Positions 55,589 to 64,000 of a stretch of 64,000 nt of DNA are shown in pieces. Each line of letters opens with the position of its first letter. Within the stretch, counting starts at the first letter, position 1. The stretch lies in the NCBI RefSeq assembly GCF_029952955.1, contig NZ_JASATX010000001.1, positions 620,001 to 684,000 of the forward strand, given 5' to 3'. Under the pieces are notes generated by a model. That model searched no databases. It was given only the letters and a program-made list of their open reading frames with translations, and was not told where the DNA came from. A program made the position numbers and the translations under genes. The stretch comes from Ruicaihuangia caeni (GTDB lineage Bacteria > Actinomycetota > Actinomycetes > Actinomycetales > Microbacteriaceae).

Positions 55589-56827
55589 TTGCCTGACGAT
55601 ACCGATACGAAACCGATGCGCATCCTGATCGGCGCCGACACATTCGGCCCAGACGTGAACGGTGCCGCCAAGTTCGCGGAGCGCCTCGCTGCCGGTCTCG
55701 TGGCCCGCGGTCACGAGGTGCATGTGATGGCGCCTTCGGCCGACTCCCGGTCAGGGACGTGGACCGAAGAGCACGAGGGTGCGACGCTCGTCATGCACCG
55801 GCTGAAGAGCTGGCGCTGGTATCCGCACCCGTGGCTGCGGTTCGCCCTGCCTTGGAGGATCGTCAAGAACAGTGCGCGAGTGCTCGACGAGGTGAAGCCC
55901 GACGTGGTTCACTTCCAGTCGCACTTCGTTGTCGGCCGCGGGTTGTCGATCGAGGCGCGCGAACGGCACATCCGGGTGATCGGCACCAACCACACGATGC
56001 CCGAGAACATGATGCAGTTCACGCTGGTGCCGAAGATCTTCCACAAAATCTTCCTGAAGGCCGCGTGGTCGGCAGTGCGGAACACCTTCGAGCGCGCGGA
56101 TGCGATCACGACCCCTACTCGTCGTGCCGCCGACTTCTTCGAGCAGTCGACCGGGTTCACCGGCGTTCATGCCATCTCGTGCGGTCTGCAGGTCTCGAAC
56201 TACACGCCGAACCTCGAGCCTCGAGACGAGAAGGTCGTGCTCTTCGTCGGCCGGATCGAGGCAGAGAAGAACCTCGACGAGTTGCTCAAGGCGTTCGCGT
56301 CGATGGACCCCTCGATCGGGGCCAAGCTCGAGCTCGTCGGTCACGGCGACCAGGTGAAGCACTTGGAAGACCTCGCGGTGAGCCTGGGAATCCGAGATCG
56401 CGTGCACCTCGCCGGACGGGTCTCCGAGGAGTACCTGAAGGAGCAGTTGCGCCGCGCGAGCGTCTTCGCAATGCCGTCGATCGCCGAGCTCCAGAGCATC
56501 GCGACCATGGAGGCGATGGCTTCCGGGCTGCCCGTCGTGGCGGCGGACGCCATGGCGCTGCCCCATCTCGTGCACGATGGCGAGAACGGTTACCTGTACC
56601 AGCCGGGCAACATCGAAGAGTTCGCACAACGCCTCACCGATGTGCTCACCGCCAGTGATCGCGAGCGTGAGCGCATGCAGAAGCACAGCCTCAGAATCGT
56701 CGCCGCGCACGACATCGACCGCACGATCGACACGTTCGAGAGACTGTATCGTGGTGAAACGGTGACCGACCCGGTCACCGATCTGGCACCGGAGCGCGAG
56801 AGCGACGAGGCCGGAGCGGGGCGGTAG
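55589..56827 (+). CDS. Glycosyltransferase family 4 protein
   Basis: This 412-residue GT-B enzyme transfers a sugar from a nucleotide donor, probably to a lipid or cell-surface acceptor. The N-terminal domain begins MRILIGADTFGPDVNGAAKFAERLA, typical of GT4 enzymes acting on diacylglycerol or phosphatidylinositol. The C-terminal donor site has VLFVGRIEAEKNLDELL and the E-x7-E region ELQSIATMEAMASGLPVVAAD. TTG 55589 is favoured by AGGAA at a 9-base spacing; TTG 55580 and ATG 55616 are alternatives. The last codons and the TAG stop lie inside the tRNA-Met gene. Confidence 0.87.
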   Translation: MPDDTDTKPMRILIGADTFGPDVNGAAKFAERLAAGLVARGHEVHVMAPSADSRSGTWTEEHEGATLVMHRLKSWRWYPHPWLRFALPWRIVKNSARVLDEVKPDVVHFQSHFVVGRGLSIEARERHIRVIGTNHTMPENMMQFTLVPKIFHKIFLKAAWSAVRNTFERADAITTPTRRAADFFEQSTGFTGVHAISCGLQVSNYTPNLEPRDEKVVLFVGRIEAEKNLDELLKAFASMDPSIGAKLELVGHGDQVKHLEDLAVSLGIRDRVHLAGRVSEEYLKEQLRRASVFAMPSIAELQSIATMEAMASGLPVVAADAMALPHLVHDGENGYLYQPGNIEEFAQRLTDVLTASDRERERMQKHSLRIVAAHDIDRTIDTFERLYRGETVTDPVTDLAPERESDEAGAGR

Positions 56828-56894
56828 CTCAGCTGGTTAGAGCAGCGGACTCATAATCCGTCGGTCACGGGTTCAAGTCCCGTCCGCCCTACCA
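56818..56894 (+). tRNA. tRNA-Met (anticodon CAU), 3' CCA encoded
   Basis: A 77-base cloverleaf includes the encoded CCA. The acceptor stem is GGGGCGG/CCGCCCT (one G-U pair), the D arm is GCTCAGCTGGTTAGAGC, the anticodon arm is CGGACTCATAATCCG with CAT, and the T arm carries GGTTCAAGTCC. It looks like elongator tRNA-Met; a lysidine-modified tRNA-Ile2 with the same CAU anticodon cannot be excluded. Bases 56825-56827 (U8-A9-G10 of the tRNA) are also the stop codon of the upstream glycosyltransferase. Confidence 0.92.
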
Positions 56895-56982
56895 ATGATT
56901 GCGGGCGAGTTAGGGTGTCTTGCTGGATAGTCGCAGAAGCGAAAACACTCCAAGTGTCGGCGGGTCGCGACAGGATCGGCCC

Positions 56983-57720
56983 ATGGCGCAGGTTCAGGAC
57001 GGGCTCAATCAGACACAGGCCTTCGCGCTCATTTTCGAGACGACCTCAACGCGGAACTTGCTCGGATACGGTCTCTGGGCGCTTCGGAATGCGCGTTTCT
57101 GGGAGACGACGCGCGATCCAATCCTCACGATGCTTTCTATCGGCGTCGAGAAGTTGCTGAAGATGTCGCTCGGGCTGACACACGTTGCGGAGGAGGGCGA
57201 GTGGCCTCCACTCGCGACCTTTCGGGACACTTGGCGGCACAACATCGTCACCATGCATGACTCGCTCATGCAGACCATACGGCGACGACTGCCGAAAGCC
57301 ACCCATCGTGCCTCCGTCGAGTCACAACTGCTTAGAGTCGAGAACGACCCGGTGCTTCCTGCGCTAATGGCGGCGCTGTCGCGCTATGGGCAGAACGGGC
57401 GTTTCTATCATCTCGATGAACTTGCGCTAAGTCCGCAGACCGGCGAAGACCCCGGTCACATGTGGAGCGAGGCAGAGAACATCGCGCTGCGGCTCGACCC
57501 TGCCATGAAGGCGAAGTTCGAGGCCGCGTCCGGCAATCCTGACCCGAAGGTATTCGACGCCTTCGTGCACGAGTTGGAGGCGCGCCTGGCAGCGTCGATC
57601 GAACGTTGGTGGGACATCGTCGCGCTCGCTGGTAAGCACGGCATCCTCGGTGAGCGCGGCAAGGGTTGGGGCTCCGACGTCGAGAAGTCGATGGTCGGCC
57701 GCCAGATTCGTGAGGGCTGA
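56983..57720 (+). CDS. Unrecognised protein, possible HEPN-like helical domain
   Basis: I do not recognise this 245-residue protein. It looks all-helical, with no signal or membrane segment. GVEKLLKMSLGL (54-65) followed by R81-D82-TWR-H86 and MHDSL resembles the HEPN arrangement, in which an I/V-E-K-x-L-K helix precedes an R-[D/N/H]-x(n)-H ribonuclease motif; here R-D-x3-H. The motif position is earlier than in many HEPN proteins, so this is a weak inference. It directly follows tRNA-Met and uses somewhat less GC-biased codons than its neighbours (for example several ATA-, AAA- and TTG-type choices), hinting at transfer. The ATG at 56983 is the natural start; no strong ribosome binding site is visible. 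Confidence 0.6.
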   Translation: MAQVQDGLNQTQAFALIFETTSTRNLLGYGLWALRNARFWETTRDPILTMLSIGVEKLLKMSLGLTHVAEEGEWPPLATFRDTWRHNIVTMHDSLMQTIRRRLPKATHRASVESQLLRVENDPVLPALMAALSRYGQNGRFYHLDELALSPQTGEDPGHMWSEAENIALRLDPAMKAKFEAASGNPDPKVFDAFVHELEARLAASIERWWDIVALAGKHGILGERGKGWGSDVEKSMVGRQIREG

Positions 57721-57743
57721 ATGCTTCGCGCGTGACTGCGAGA

Positions 57744-57774
57744 AGCCCTCCGACTCTCGCGAGGTCGGAGGGCT
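57744..57774 (+). terminator. Hairpin terminator after the HEPN-like gene
   Basis: AGCCCTCCGAC (57744-57754) and its complement (57764-57774) form a perfect 11-bp stem with a 9-base loop, 24 bases after the stop. GCTTGCTCTT follows. Confidence 0.7.
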
Positions 57775-57830
57775 GCTTGCTCTTGCCTAGACCGGGGTCG
57801 GCGAGAGCATCGGCTCTACTGCCTTCCACG

Positions 57831-57897
57831 TGTCGGCGGTTCGGGCGCTCTACTGAATCAGTGATTAGAACCGACAGACCCGCAGCGAGAGCGCCCG
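57831..57897. repeat. Interleaved inverted repeats (pseudoknot-like)
   Basis: TGTCGGCGGTTC (57831-57842) can pair with GAACCGACA (57868-57876) with a bulge. CGGGCGCTCT (57842-57851), inside that loop, pairs perfectly with AGAGCGCCCG (57888-57897) outside it. The central ACTGAATCAGT is itself palindromic. The layout is that of a pseudoknot or a protein-binding site cluster; it lies between convergent genes. Confidence 0.45.
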
Positions 57898-57910
57898 CCA
57901 AGCGCTGCCG

Positions 57911-58216
57911 TCAGCCCTCGAAAGAGACGTTGCCTCGGCACGCCATTCCGGGGCTCGGCACCATCGCTTTCAGCCCCGCCTTCACGTACATCCCGTAGTT
58001 CTGCACGTGTCCGCCCGTGACGAAGTCATCCGGGATGTTGGGCTGGTTCTCCTGGTCGTCAGGCAAGTCACGCCCTGAGAACGCACACGCTGAACTCGCC
58101 TTGTGGGCGCCCGGGATCGGGTCACCGTTGCCGTTGATCTCTCCTGCTTGTGCTGCTGCCGCACCGCCGAGGGCAAGTCCGAGCGCGACTAAGCAGCTGA
58201 TGGCCATTCGTTTCAT
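57911..58216 (-). CDS. Small secreted protein of unknown function
   Basis: This 101-residue protein has a clear Sec signal: MKRM, a hydrophobic core and a cleavage site at AAQA-GE. The mature part has the pattern GEINGNGDPIPG, SSACAFSGRDLPDD, GHVQNYGMYVK and PSPGMACRGN with two Cys residues that probably form a disulfide. Similar short secreted proteins occur widely in actinobacteria without a known role. A good ribosome binding site (AGGAAGAAG) precedes the ATG, and TAGGGT (minus strand, 58285-58290) is a possible -10 with a leader of about 60 bases. Confidence 0.85.
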   Translation of the reverse strand: MKRMAISCLVALGLALGGAAAAQAGEINGNGDPIPGAHKASSACAFSGRDLPDDQENQPNIPDDFVTGGHVQNYGMYVKAGLKAMVPSPGMACRGNVSFEG

Positions 58217-58540
58217 CGGTTCTTCTTCCTGATCGGGTCGGCCTCGTAGCGCTGAACCACGCCCGGTGGGCCGTCATTGAGCGCACCCTACGCTCAGAGG
58301 CGGGCTGCGAACAGGCCGATTGGCCGTCTCGAGCCGCGACGTTTCTCGCCTGCAGCGGTAGTTGATGACTGACGCACGACAACAGGGAACTCTGAACCGG
58401 CGCTGCTACTCTCGGACGCAAGGCGCGTCACTCGGCGCGTCAGCTGGCGCAACGCCGACCCGCTCATCCAGCGGCTATCCCGGCGTCGCTCGCCTGCTCG
58501 TTCATCGACGTCAACCGCACACGATGTTCAAGGGGGCCAT
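58217..58540. other. Divergent gene-free region
   Basis: About 320 bases between the secreted-protein gene and the Stealth gene contain no supportable gene. They hold the presumed promoter of the minus-strand gene (TAGGGT near 58285-58290, within a GAGCG-N8-CGCTC inverted repeat). A weak plus-strand -10 candidate, TACTCT, lies at 58407-58412. Nothing else stands out. Confidence 0.4.
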
Positions 58541-60142
58541 TTGTACCAAGAGATCGAAGACTCGCTGCGAAGCGCGCTCAACGGCGGCCCGATGCCGCGC
58601 TCCGAAGCGCCAGTCGCACTCGCGCAGCGCACCGACATCGTTCGCGAAGGGCGCAGACTGGCGTTGGCGGGGCCGCCGATCAACCGCCATGACGCGATGG
58701 TGGCAGATCTCGCGCTCGTCCGAGGCGCTCTCGAGCGGGTCTCGATCGACTATCTCCTCGTCCGAGGCGATGACGATCGGCCAATCATCGCGGTCGACCG
58801 CTCCAGGAGGCAGGAGCTGGAGCGGCAGTTGGCGAGCGAGTTCGCGGCCGAGCCGTTCTATGCACGGCTCGATGGCGACAAGCGGTCGGAGCGATTGCTT
58901 GCGCTCGGCCGACTGCCCGGCGACGAGGAAGACGAGCTGTTCCTGTTGTACCGCAGGCGCACCAGATCGTCCCGCGCGGCCTGGCGAATCGGCGAAGCCG
59001 CGGTGCGCCTAGAGCTGTGGTCGTTCAGTGAGACCGAGATCCTTGCTCCACGGCCGAACGCTCTCACCCGGCGTCGCATCGATCGTCGGGATGCGGTCAT
59101 GACCACCGTCGACCGGGACGGGTACGCCTGGCCGACCTTCGCCGGTATGTTCGACGACCACGTCGATGACGTCGATTTTCCGATCGACATCGTGTTCTCT
59201 TGGGTCGACGGCTCCGATCCCGAATACCTTGCCGAGCGGTCTCGATACCTTGCACAGCACCAACTGAACCCGGCGGATGCCGGCGCGACCCGGTACCGCC
59301 AGATCGATGAATTGAAGTACGCCCTTCGAAGCGTGAAGGCCTTCGCGCCATGGGTTCGGCGCATCTTCATCGCCACCGACTCGAAGCCGCCGGCCTGGCT
59401 CGACACCGAGCACCCGGACGTCACCGTCGTGCGAAGCGAGGAGTTCTTCGCCGATACGAGCGTGCTGCCGACCTACAACTCGCATGCGGTCGAGTCTCAG
59501 CTGCACCGCATCCCCGGGCTCTCAGAGCATTTCCTCTACTCGAATGACGACATGTTCTTCGGGCGCCCTGTCTCGCCCTCCATGTTCTTCTCGCCAGGTG
59601 GCATCACGCGGTTCGTCGAGGCGACGGTCCGCATCGGCCTCGGAGACACGCACCCTGACCGAACCGGGCACGACAACGCGATGCGGGTGAATCGAGCGCT
59701 GCTGCGCAAACGCTTCGGCAGAACCATCACCCGGCACCTCGAGCACTGCGCAGTACCGATGCGCAGGAGCGTGATGCGCGAACTCGAGACGGCGTTTCCT
59801 CAGGACTTCGCTCGAACAGCCGCCTCACGCTTTCGTTCGCCCACCGATATCTCCGTGACGAACTCCCTCTACCCGTACTACGCCCTGCTCACCGGGCGCG
59901 CGCTGCAGCAGCCCGACGCACGGGTCCGATACGTGGAGACGACGCTCGCCTCGACCCCGTCTGCCTTGAACGGGCTACGCAGAGGGCGACGCTTCGATAT
60001 GTTCTGTCTGAACGACGGCAGCGAGCCCGAACTCGACGAATCGACGCGCGTGGAGCTCGTGACCAGCTTCCTGGACCGGTACTTTCCAGTCCCCGGACCG
60101 TGGGAACGGCAGCTCGAAGCCTCGACCGCCACAACTGCCTGA
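58541..60142 (+). CDS. Stealth-family sugar-phosphate transferase
   Basis: Stealth proteins transfer hexose-1-phosphate units to build capsule-like or phosphoglycan polymers. The 533-residue protein shows the four conserved regions. CR1 is DIVFSWVDGSDPEYL near residue 214; CR2 is YRQIDELKYALRSVKAFAPW followed by FIATDSKPPAWL. CR3 is NSHAVESQLHRIPGLSEHFLYSNDDMFF (described, residues ~312-340), and CR4 is near PYYALLTGRALQQPDARVRY. The first ~190 residues are a variable region. The TTG start has AGGGGG a few bases upstream. No other capsule gene is adjacent, so the acceptor is unknown. Confidence 0.87.
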   Translation: MYQEIEDSLRSALNGGPMPRSEAPVALAQRTDIVREGRRLALAGPPINRHDAMVADLALVRGALERVSIDYLLVRGDDDRPIIAVDRSRRQELERQLASEFAAEPFYARLDGDKRSERLLALGRLPGDEEDELFLLYRRRTRSSRAAWRIGEAAVRLELWSFSETEILAPRPNALTRRRIDRRDAVMTTVDRDGYAWPTFAGMFDDHVDDVDFPIDIVFSWVDGSDPEYLAERSRYLAQHQLNPADAGATRYRQIDELKYALRSVKAFAPWVRRIFIATDSKPPAWLDTEHPDVTVVRSEEFFADTSVLPTYNSHAVESQLHRIPGLSEHFLYSNDDMFFGRPVSPSMFFSPGGITRFVEATVRIGLGDTHPDRTGHDNAMRVNRALLRKRFGRTITRHLEHCAVPMRRSVMRELETAFPQDFARTAASRFRSPTDISVTNSLYPYYALLTGRALQQPDARVRYVETTLASTPSALNGLRRGRRFDMFCLNDGSEPELDESTRVELVTSFLDRYFPVPGPWERQLEASTATTA

Positions 60143-60219
60143 CCACCAGGTCGGCGGTGCTGCGCTTGTCTCGAACCCGGCATGAAGGCTGGTGCAGGCG
60201 ATACTGGGCAGCGCCTACG

Positions 60220-61206
60220 TCAGGTGCCCGCGCCGACCAGGTCGAGCGGTCGAGTCATGGTGTCTTCGCCACCGTGCCGGGTAGCGGCGCGCGACCGTGC
60301 CGTGGCGGACTCGGGAATGCGCAGGCCCAGTTCACGCAGCCGGCGCTCGCTCTCCTCCGCATCGACGTAGGCAAGGGCCTCGGTCTGCTCAAGGGGCACG
60401 ACCGCGTGGAGCACAGTCTGAGGGTAGACCTGCACGAGGTTGAACGACCTCGCGCCAGCCCGGCTGCGAGTGCCGCCTTCGGGCACGAGAAGATCCTGGG
60501 TGTAGCAGCTCGCTGAAGCGACGGAGACCGGGATGCCTGCGAACGTCGCAGTCGACGAGTAGTGCAGATGCCCGGCGAGGATCGTCCGCACGTCCGTCCC
60601 TTGGACCACTTCGGCCAGTCGGGCCTGATCCCTCAACTCGACCGAGACCGCGAGGTCGAGCAAGCTCGGTACCGGCGGGTGGTGCATCACGAGGATCGTG
60701 CCGTCGATGGCAGGAGTGCGGAGCTCCTCCGCAAGCCACTCCAGTTGCTCGTCCGAGAGCTCGCCGTGATGGTAGTCGGGCACCGTGCTGTCGAGCGTGA
60801 TCACGCGGAGCCCATCCAGGTGGTCGACCCGGTAGACGGGCGAACTCGCGGCATCCGCCGACTCACTGTTGAGGTCTTCGCCGAGCAGGCCCACCCGGAA
60901 CGCGACGCGCTCGTCATGGTTGCCCATCGCCCAGATGACCTTCGCTCCCAGGCGCTCCGCCACCGGGTCGACGAGCGCGCGGAGGCGCTCGTAGGCTTCC
61001 GGTTCACCGAGGTCGGCGAGGTCGCCCGTGAAGATCAGCGCATCGGGTCTTCGCCCGGTCGACTCGAGCGCCTCCAGCAACTCGCGAAGGTGCTCCTCGC
61101 TGTCGACCGAGCCGTAGAGCTTTCGATCGCCACCCAGCAGATGGGTGTCGCTGATGTGTACCAGTGTGTGATCGGGCCGCGGATATTCGGCCTCACGCAG
61201 GGACAT
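60220..61206 (-). CDS. Metallophosphoesterase (cyclic-nucleotide phosphodiesterase-like)
   Basis: This 328-residue calcineurin-like phosphoesterase has all metal motifs: [34 protein letters not shown] and AGHLHYS. The pattern fits the CpdA/Icc group, which hydrolyses cAMP or similar compounds, but substrate cannot be fixed. The ATG at 61206 ([13 protein letters not shown]) is favoured because the fold begins ~20 residues later; upstream in-frame ATGs at 61215, 61242 and 61257 exist and no ribosome binding site settles the matter. A much longer in-frame extension is antisense to the MFS gene and is not real. It ends convergent with the Stealth gene. Confidence 0.87.
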   Translation of the reverse strand: MSLREAEYPRPDHTLVHISDTHLLGGDRKLYGSVDSEEHLRELLEALESTGRRPDALIFTGDLADLGEPEAYERLRALVDPVAERLGAKVIWAMGNHDERVAFRVGLLGEDLNSESADAASSPVYRVDHLDGLRVITLDSTVPDYHHGELSDEQLEWLAEELRTPAIDGTILVMHHPPVPSLLDLAVSVELRDQARLAEVVQGTDVRTILAGHLHYSSTATFAGIPVSVASASCYTQDLLVPEGGTRSRAGARSFNLVQVYPQTVLHAVVPLEQTEALAYVDAEESERRLRELGLRIPESATARSRAATRHGGEDTMTRPLDLVGAGT

Positions 61207-61299
61207 GACGAACATGGAACCAGACGTTCTTGGCCGAATCATGAACAAATGCCGCATGTCTCGGTAACGACTCGGAAACGACGTCGCATCGCACGCGCC

Positions 61300-61305
61300 T
61301 AACCT
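61300..61305 (+). promoter_or_regulatory. Predicted -10 element, leaderless MFS gene
   Basis: TAACCT is followed by six bases (GGGGTG) and GTG 61312. This spacing favours 61312 over the in-frame GTG three bases earlier. Confidence 0.6.
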
Positions 61306-61311
61306 GGGGTG

Positions 61312-62532
61312 GTGACGATTCCGACCCATGAACGCGAGACGGTGCCGCGCTTCAGCCGTGACGTGTACGTGCTCGCGATGATCGCGTTCTTCGTGATGGT
61401 CGGTTTCGGCGTCGTGATCCCTGTGCTCCCCGTGTTCGTGCGGACGTTCGAGGTGGGCTACCTCGAGGTCGGCATGGTCGTCTCGGCGTTCGCGCTCATG
61501 CGCCTCCTCGCGAGTCCCTTCGTCGGTCGCATGATCGACCGGACGGGGGAGCGGATCATCCTGTCGCTGGGAATCGGTATCGTCGCCATCTCGACGGCCT
61601 TGACCGGGCTCGCCAACTCCTATCTGGAAGTGCTGCTCATGCGGGGCGCTGGCGGCATCGGTTCGGCCATGTTCTCCATCTCGGCGATGTCTCTGCTGAT
61701 CTCTGCATCGCCGCCCAGCATGCGCGGCAGGGCGGTGGGCATGTATCAGGGCGGCTTCCTCATCGGAGGGATGGCGGGGCCCGCCGTGGGCGGTTTGCTC
61801 GCGGCGATCTCGATCCGAGCGCCGTTCTTCTTCTACGCGGGCACTCTCGTGGTCGCTGGTGCCGTCGGGCTCGTACTGCTTCACCGCGGCGACGGAGCCG
61901 GTCGCGGTGGGGCTGCCAGCGGCATCCTGCCGATGCGAGTCGTGCTCCGCGATCAGCGCTATCGGGCTGCGCTCATCGCCAACTTCTCATCGGGCTGGGC
62001 GAGCCTCGGCGTGCGTTCGGCGCTCATCCCGGTGCTGGTGGTCGAGGTGCTGCACAAGACCGAGCTCTGGACAGGCATCGCGCTCGCGGTCGCCGCTGTC
62101 GCGCAGACCGCGATGCTGTGGCCTGCGGGAAGGTTCGTCGACAAGGTCGGCAGGCGCCCTGCGATCGCCATGGCCTTCGCAGTGGGTGCTCTGTGCATGG
62201 CATTCATGCCCTTCGCCAGCGAGATCTGGCAGTTCATCGCCCTGCTGTGCGTCTACGGTGCGGCAGCAGCCTTCATGGGTACAGCGCCTGCGGCAGCGGT
62301 GGGCGACGCTGCCGGCGGACGCGGCGGTCAGCCTGTCGCGGTGTTCTCGGCGACATCCGACATCGGTTCGATCCTCGGCCCGCTCGTCGTCGGGGTTCTC
62401 GCCGACGCGGTCTCGTTCCCGGCGGCGTTCGCCACGGCAGTGCTGTTCCTGCTCGTGACGGCCGGCTACGCCGCATTCCGGATGCCGTCGGAGCGAGAGG
62501 TCGTGCGCCGATCGGAGTCGGCAGGCGACTGA
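61312..62532 (+). CDS. Major facilitator superfamily transporter
   Basis: This 406-residue MFS protein has about 12 hydrophobic segments. The loop between helices 2 and 3 reads [13 protein letters not shown], the MFS signature G-x3-D-R-x-G-x-R type. A matching motif in the second half is [16 protein letters not shown]. The central charged linker is short. The family includes many drug exporters of the DHA1 type (TetA/Bcr-like), and [12 protein letters not shown] in helix 1 fits that group. Substrate unknown. It is divergent from the phosphoesterase gene. Confidence 0.9.
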   Translation: MTIPTHERETVPRFSRDVYVLAMIAFFVMVGFGVVIPVLPVFVRTFEVGYLEVGMVVSAFALMRLLASPFVGRMIDRTGERIILSLGIGIVAISTALTGLANSYLEVLLMRGAGGIGSAMFSISAMSLLISASPPSMRGRAVGMYQGGFLIGGMAGPAVGGLLAAISIRAPFFFYAGTLVVAGAVGLVLLHRGDGAGRGGAASGILPMRVVLRDQRYRAALIANFSSGWASLGVRSALIPVLVVEVLHKTELWTGIALAVAAVAQTAMLWPAGRFVDKVGRRPAIAMAFAVGALCMAFMPFASEIWQFIALLCVYGAAAAFMGTAPAAAVGDAAGGRGGQPVAVFSATSDIGSILGPLVVGVLADAVSFPAAFATAVLFLLVTAGYAAFRMPSEREVVRRSESAGD

Positions 62533-62546
62533 GCCGTTCGGCCCTG

Positions 62547-63764
62547 CTACTCGGCGGCGGCGAGCTGGCCGCAGGCGCCGTCGATCTCTTTGCCGCGGGT
62601 GTCTCGAAGAGTGGTGGGGATGCCGTTGGCCAGCAGGGTCTCGACGAACTGCTGTTCGACCTCGCGCTCTGACGAGGTCCAGATCGACCCGGGCGTGGGG
62701 TTCAGCGGAATCGGGTTCACATGCACCCACCCGCGGCCGCGGGCGTTGAGCTTGTCGGCGAGAAGTTGCGCGCGCCAGGCATGGTCGTTCATGTCTTTGA
62801 TGAGCGCGTACTCGATGCTCACGCGGCGGCCGGTCTTCTCGAAGTACTCGCGGGCCGCATCCAGAGCTTCGTCGACCTTCCAGCGAGTGTTGACCGGAAT
62901 CAGCTCATCGCGCAGTTCATCGTCGGGCGCATGCAGGGAGAGGGCGAACGTGACGGGAAGCGACTCGTCGGTCAGCTTTCGGATCGCGGGCACCAGGCCG
63001 ACCGTCGACACCGTGATGTTGCGCGCCGACATGCCGAGGCCCGCGGGCGCGGGGTCGACCATACGGTGCACGGCCGCCATCACTCGCTTGTAGTTGGCAA
63101 GCGGTTCGCCCATTCCCATGAACACGATGTTGCCGACGCGGGTCGGTCCGTCCGTGCCGCGGCCACCGCCCAGCTCGCCGGCAGCGATCACGCGGTTCGC
63201 CTGCACCACCTGGTCGACGATCTCGGCGGTCGAGAGGTTCCGGGTGAGCCCGGCCTGACCGGTAGCGCAGAATGGGCAATTCATGCCGCATCCTGCCTGT
63301 GAAGAGACGCACAGGGTGATCCGGCCGGGGTAGCGCATGAGCACCGACTCGACGAGCGCTCCATCGAACAGGCGCCACAGGAACTTGATGGTGTCGCCGC
63401 GATCGGTGCTGAGCCGCTTCACTTCGGTGAGCAGAGTCGGGAACAGTTCGCCGACGAGTTCCGACCGTCCGTCTTTCGGCAGGTCGGTCATGCGTTCCGC
63501 GTCGGCCGTGTAGTGCTCGAAGTAGTGCTTCGACAGCTGCTTCGCACGGAATCCCGGCAGGCCCAACTCAGAGACCTTCGCCTGGCGTTCCTCGAGTGAC
63601 AGGTCGGCGAAGTGCTGCGGCGGCTGCTTCACGCGCGGAGAGGCGAAGCGCAGCATGGGGCGGCCATCGGGCCCCATCGGCTGCACCCATCCCTCGGGGG
63701 TTGGGCGCACCTGCGGGCGCGGCGCCGTCGTGCTCGGAAGGGCTTGGGCGGGCATGGAGTCCAT
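62547..63764 (-). CDS. rlmN: 23S rRNA (adenine2503-C2)-methyltransferase / tRNA A37 methyltransferase
   Basis: RlmN is a radical-SAM enzyme that methylates A2503 of 23S rRNA and A37 of some tRNAs. The 405-residue protein has the cluster motif C159-x3-C163-x2-C166 in [20 protein letters not shown] and the SAM-binding [12 protein letters not shown] follow, and a catalytic Cys is near the end in DIDGACGQL-like context ([14 protein letters not shown]). The first ~45 residues (Pro/Ala-rich) are longer than in E. coli. ATG 63764 is chosen; ATG 63755 is possible. It converges with the MFS gene. Confidence 0.95.
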   Translation of the reverse strand: MDSMPAQALPSTTAPRPQVRPTPEGWVQPMGPDGRPMLRFASPRVKQPPQHFADLSLEERQAKVSELGLPGFRAKQLSKHYFEHYTADAERMTDLPKDGRSELVGELFPTLLTEVKRLSTDRGDTIKFLWRLFDGALVESVLMRYPGRITLCVSSQAGCGMNCPFCATGQAGLTRNLSTAEIVDQVVQANRVIAAGELGGGRGTDGPTRVGNIVFMGMGEPLANYKRVMAAVHRMVDPAPAGLGMSARNITVSTVGLVPAIRKLTDESLPVTFALSLHAPDDELRDELIPVNTRWKVDEALDAAREYFEKTGRRVSIEYALIKDMNDHAWRAQLLADKLNARGRGWVHVNPIPLNPTPGSIWTSSEREVEQQFVETLLANGIPTTLRDTRGKEIDGACGQLAAAE

Positions 63765-63861
63765 GGTCTCATGCGACGCCCTGGGGCAGCCTGCGAGAGG
63801 AGCCCCACCTGAGAGGAGCGTCTGCGGAGTGGATGTCGGCGGCCCACGGCAGACTTGTCTG

Positions 63862-64000
63862 GTGCAGATCGTGCTCGAACAACTCGACGGCGGCGCGATC
63901 GGGGCGACCGAGATCGACGGCACGGGCAACGAGAAGGCCATCGAGAGGGTGGCCCGCGAGCAACTGCCCGCCTTCGTGGCGGCGCGCGAGCACGCGGGGC
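63862..64000 (+). CDS. Unidentified protein, N-terminal part (3' truncated by window)
   Basis: A frame opens at GTG 63862 with [20 protein letters not shown] and stays open to the end of the window (46 codons). It is divergent from rlmN across about 97 bases. CAGACT, a TAnnnT variant, lies exactly six bases before the GTG, consistent with a leaderless start like others here. The N-terminus is soluble, with mixed charge. I do not recognise a family from this fragment. Confidence 0.6.
   Translation, partial: MQIVLEQLDGGAIGATEIDGTGNEKAIERVAREQLPAFVAAREHAG

Noticed and set aside
56895-58540. Integrated element with tRNA-Met as attachment site
   Set aside because: No integrase gene and no second copy of the tRNA 3' end were found downstream, so an integrative element is not supported.
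61207-61884. N-terminal extension of the phosphoesterase frame
   Set aside because: The extension is His/Arg/Glu-rich, antisense to the MFS gene, and precedes a complete enzyme fold.

Overview
The window is about 64 kb of GC-rich actinobacterial chromosome. Gene order and protein style fit the family Microbacteriaceae: dnaJ next to hrcA with CIRCE, a hrcA-dnaJ-rsmE-HIT-phoH-ybeY-corC-era series, an nrtR-nadABC-nadS operon, a DnaJ2-type zinc domain, and GTG/TTG starts. The genus cannot be fixed from sequence alone. Almost all of it is dense core chromosome. No rRNA, CRISPR array, insertion sequence or prophage was seen. The two tRNA genes are tRNA-Asn(GUU) and tRNA-Met(CAU).

Layout. 1-5 kb: end of a TetR regulator, a DedA membrane protein and a glycine betaine ABC transporter operon (ATPase-permease-binding lipoprotein). 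5-14.4 kb: divergent pabC/pabB, leuS, comEA-comEC and holA. 14.4-19.6 kb: rpsT, then an ascorbate-type PTS (IIC, IIB, IIA) divergent from a full-length transketolase. 19.6-25.5 kb: lepA, a DUF1990 protein with a very long acidic tail, hemW and two DUF4870 paralogues. 25.7-32.8 kb: heat-shock and RNA/ribosome operon from hrcA to era. 32.8-37.2 kb: a lipoprotein, leuA with a leucine leader peptide, recO and uppS. 37.2-44.4 kb: NAD biosynthesis under an NrtR-like regulator. 44.4-53.3 kb: glyS, a DsbA/FrnE-like oxidoreductase with a 44-residue partner ORF, dusB, dgt, dnaG, an orphan ABC ATPase, a hydroxyacid dehydrogenase and tRNA-Asn. 53.4-58.5 kb: ferritin, def, a DMT-type transporter, a glycosyltransferase whose stop codon lies inside tRNA-Met, then a short atypical islet with an unrecognised, possibly HEPN-like gene and a small secreted protein. 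58.5-64 kb: a Stealth-family phosphotransferase, a metallophosphoesterase, an MFS transporter, rlmN and the start of an unidentified gene.

The strongest regulatory pattern is a repeated TAnnnT hexamer placed exactly six (rarely five or seven) bases before the start codon. It occurs at about eleven genes on both strands and is the signature expected of leaderless transcripts. At pabB/pabC the two leaderless promoters interlock within 17 bp. Another clear signal is a leaderless 13-codon leader peptide with four consecutive Leu codons upstream of leuA, followed by a perfect 10-bp inverted repeat. No convincing wholly new multi-gene system was found; the best candidates for undescribed biology are listed in the findings with their uncertainty.
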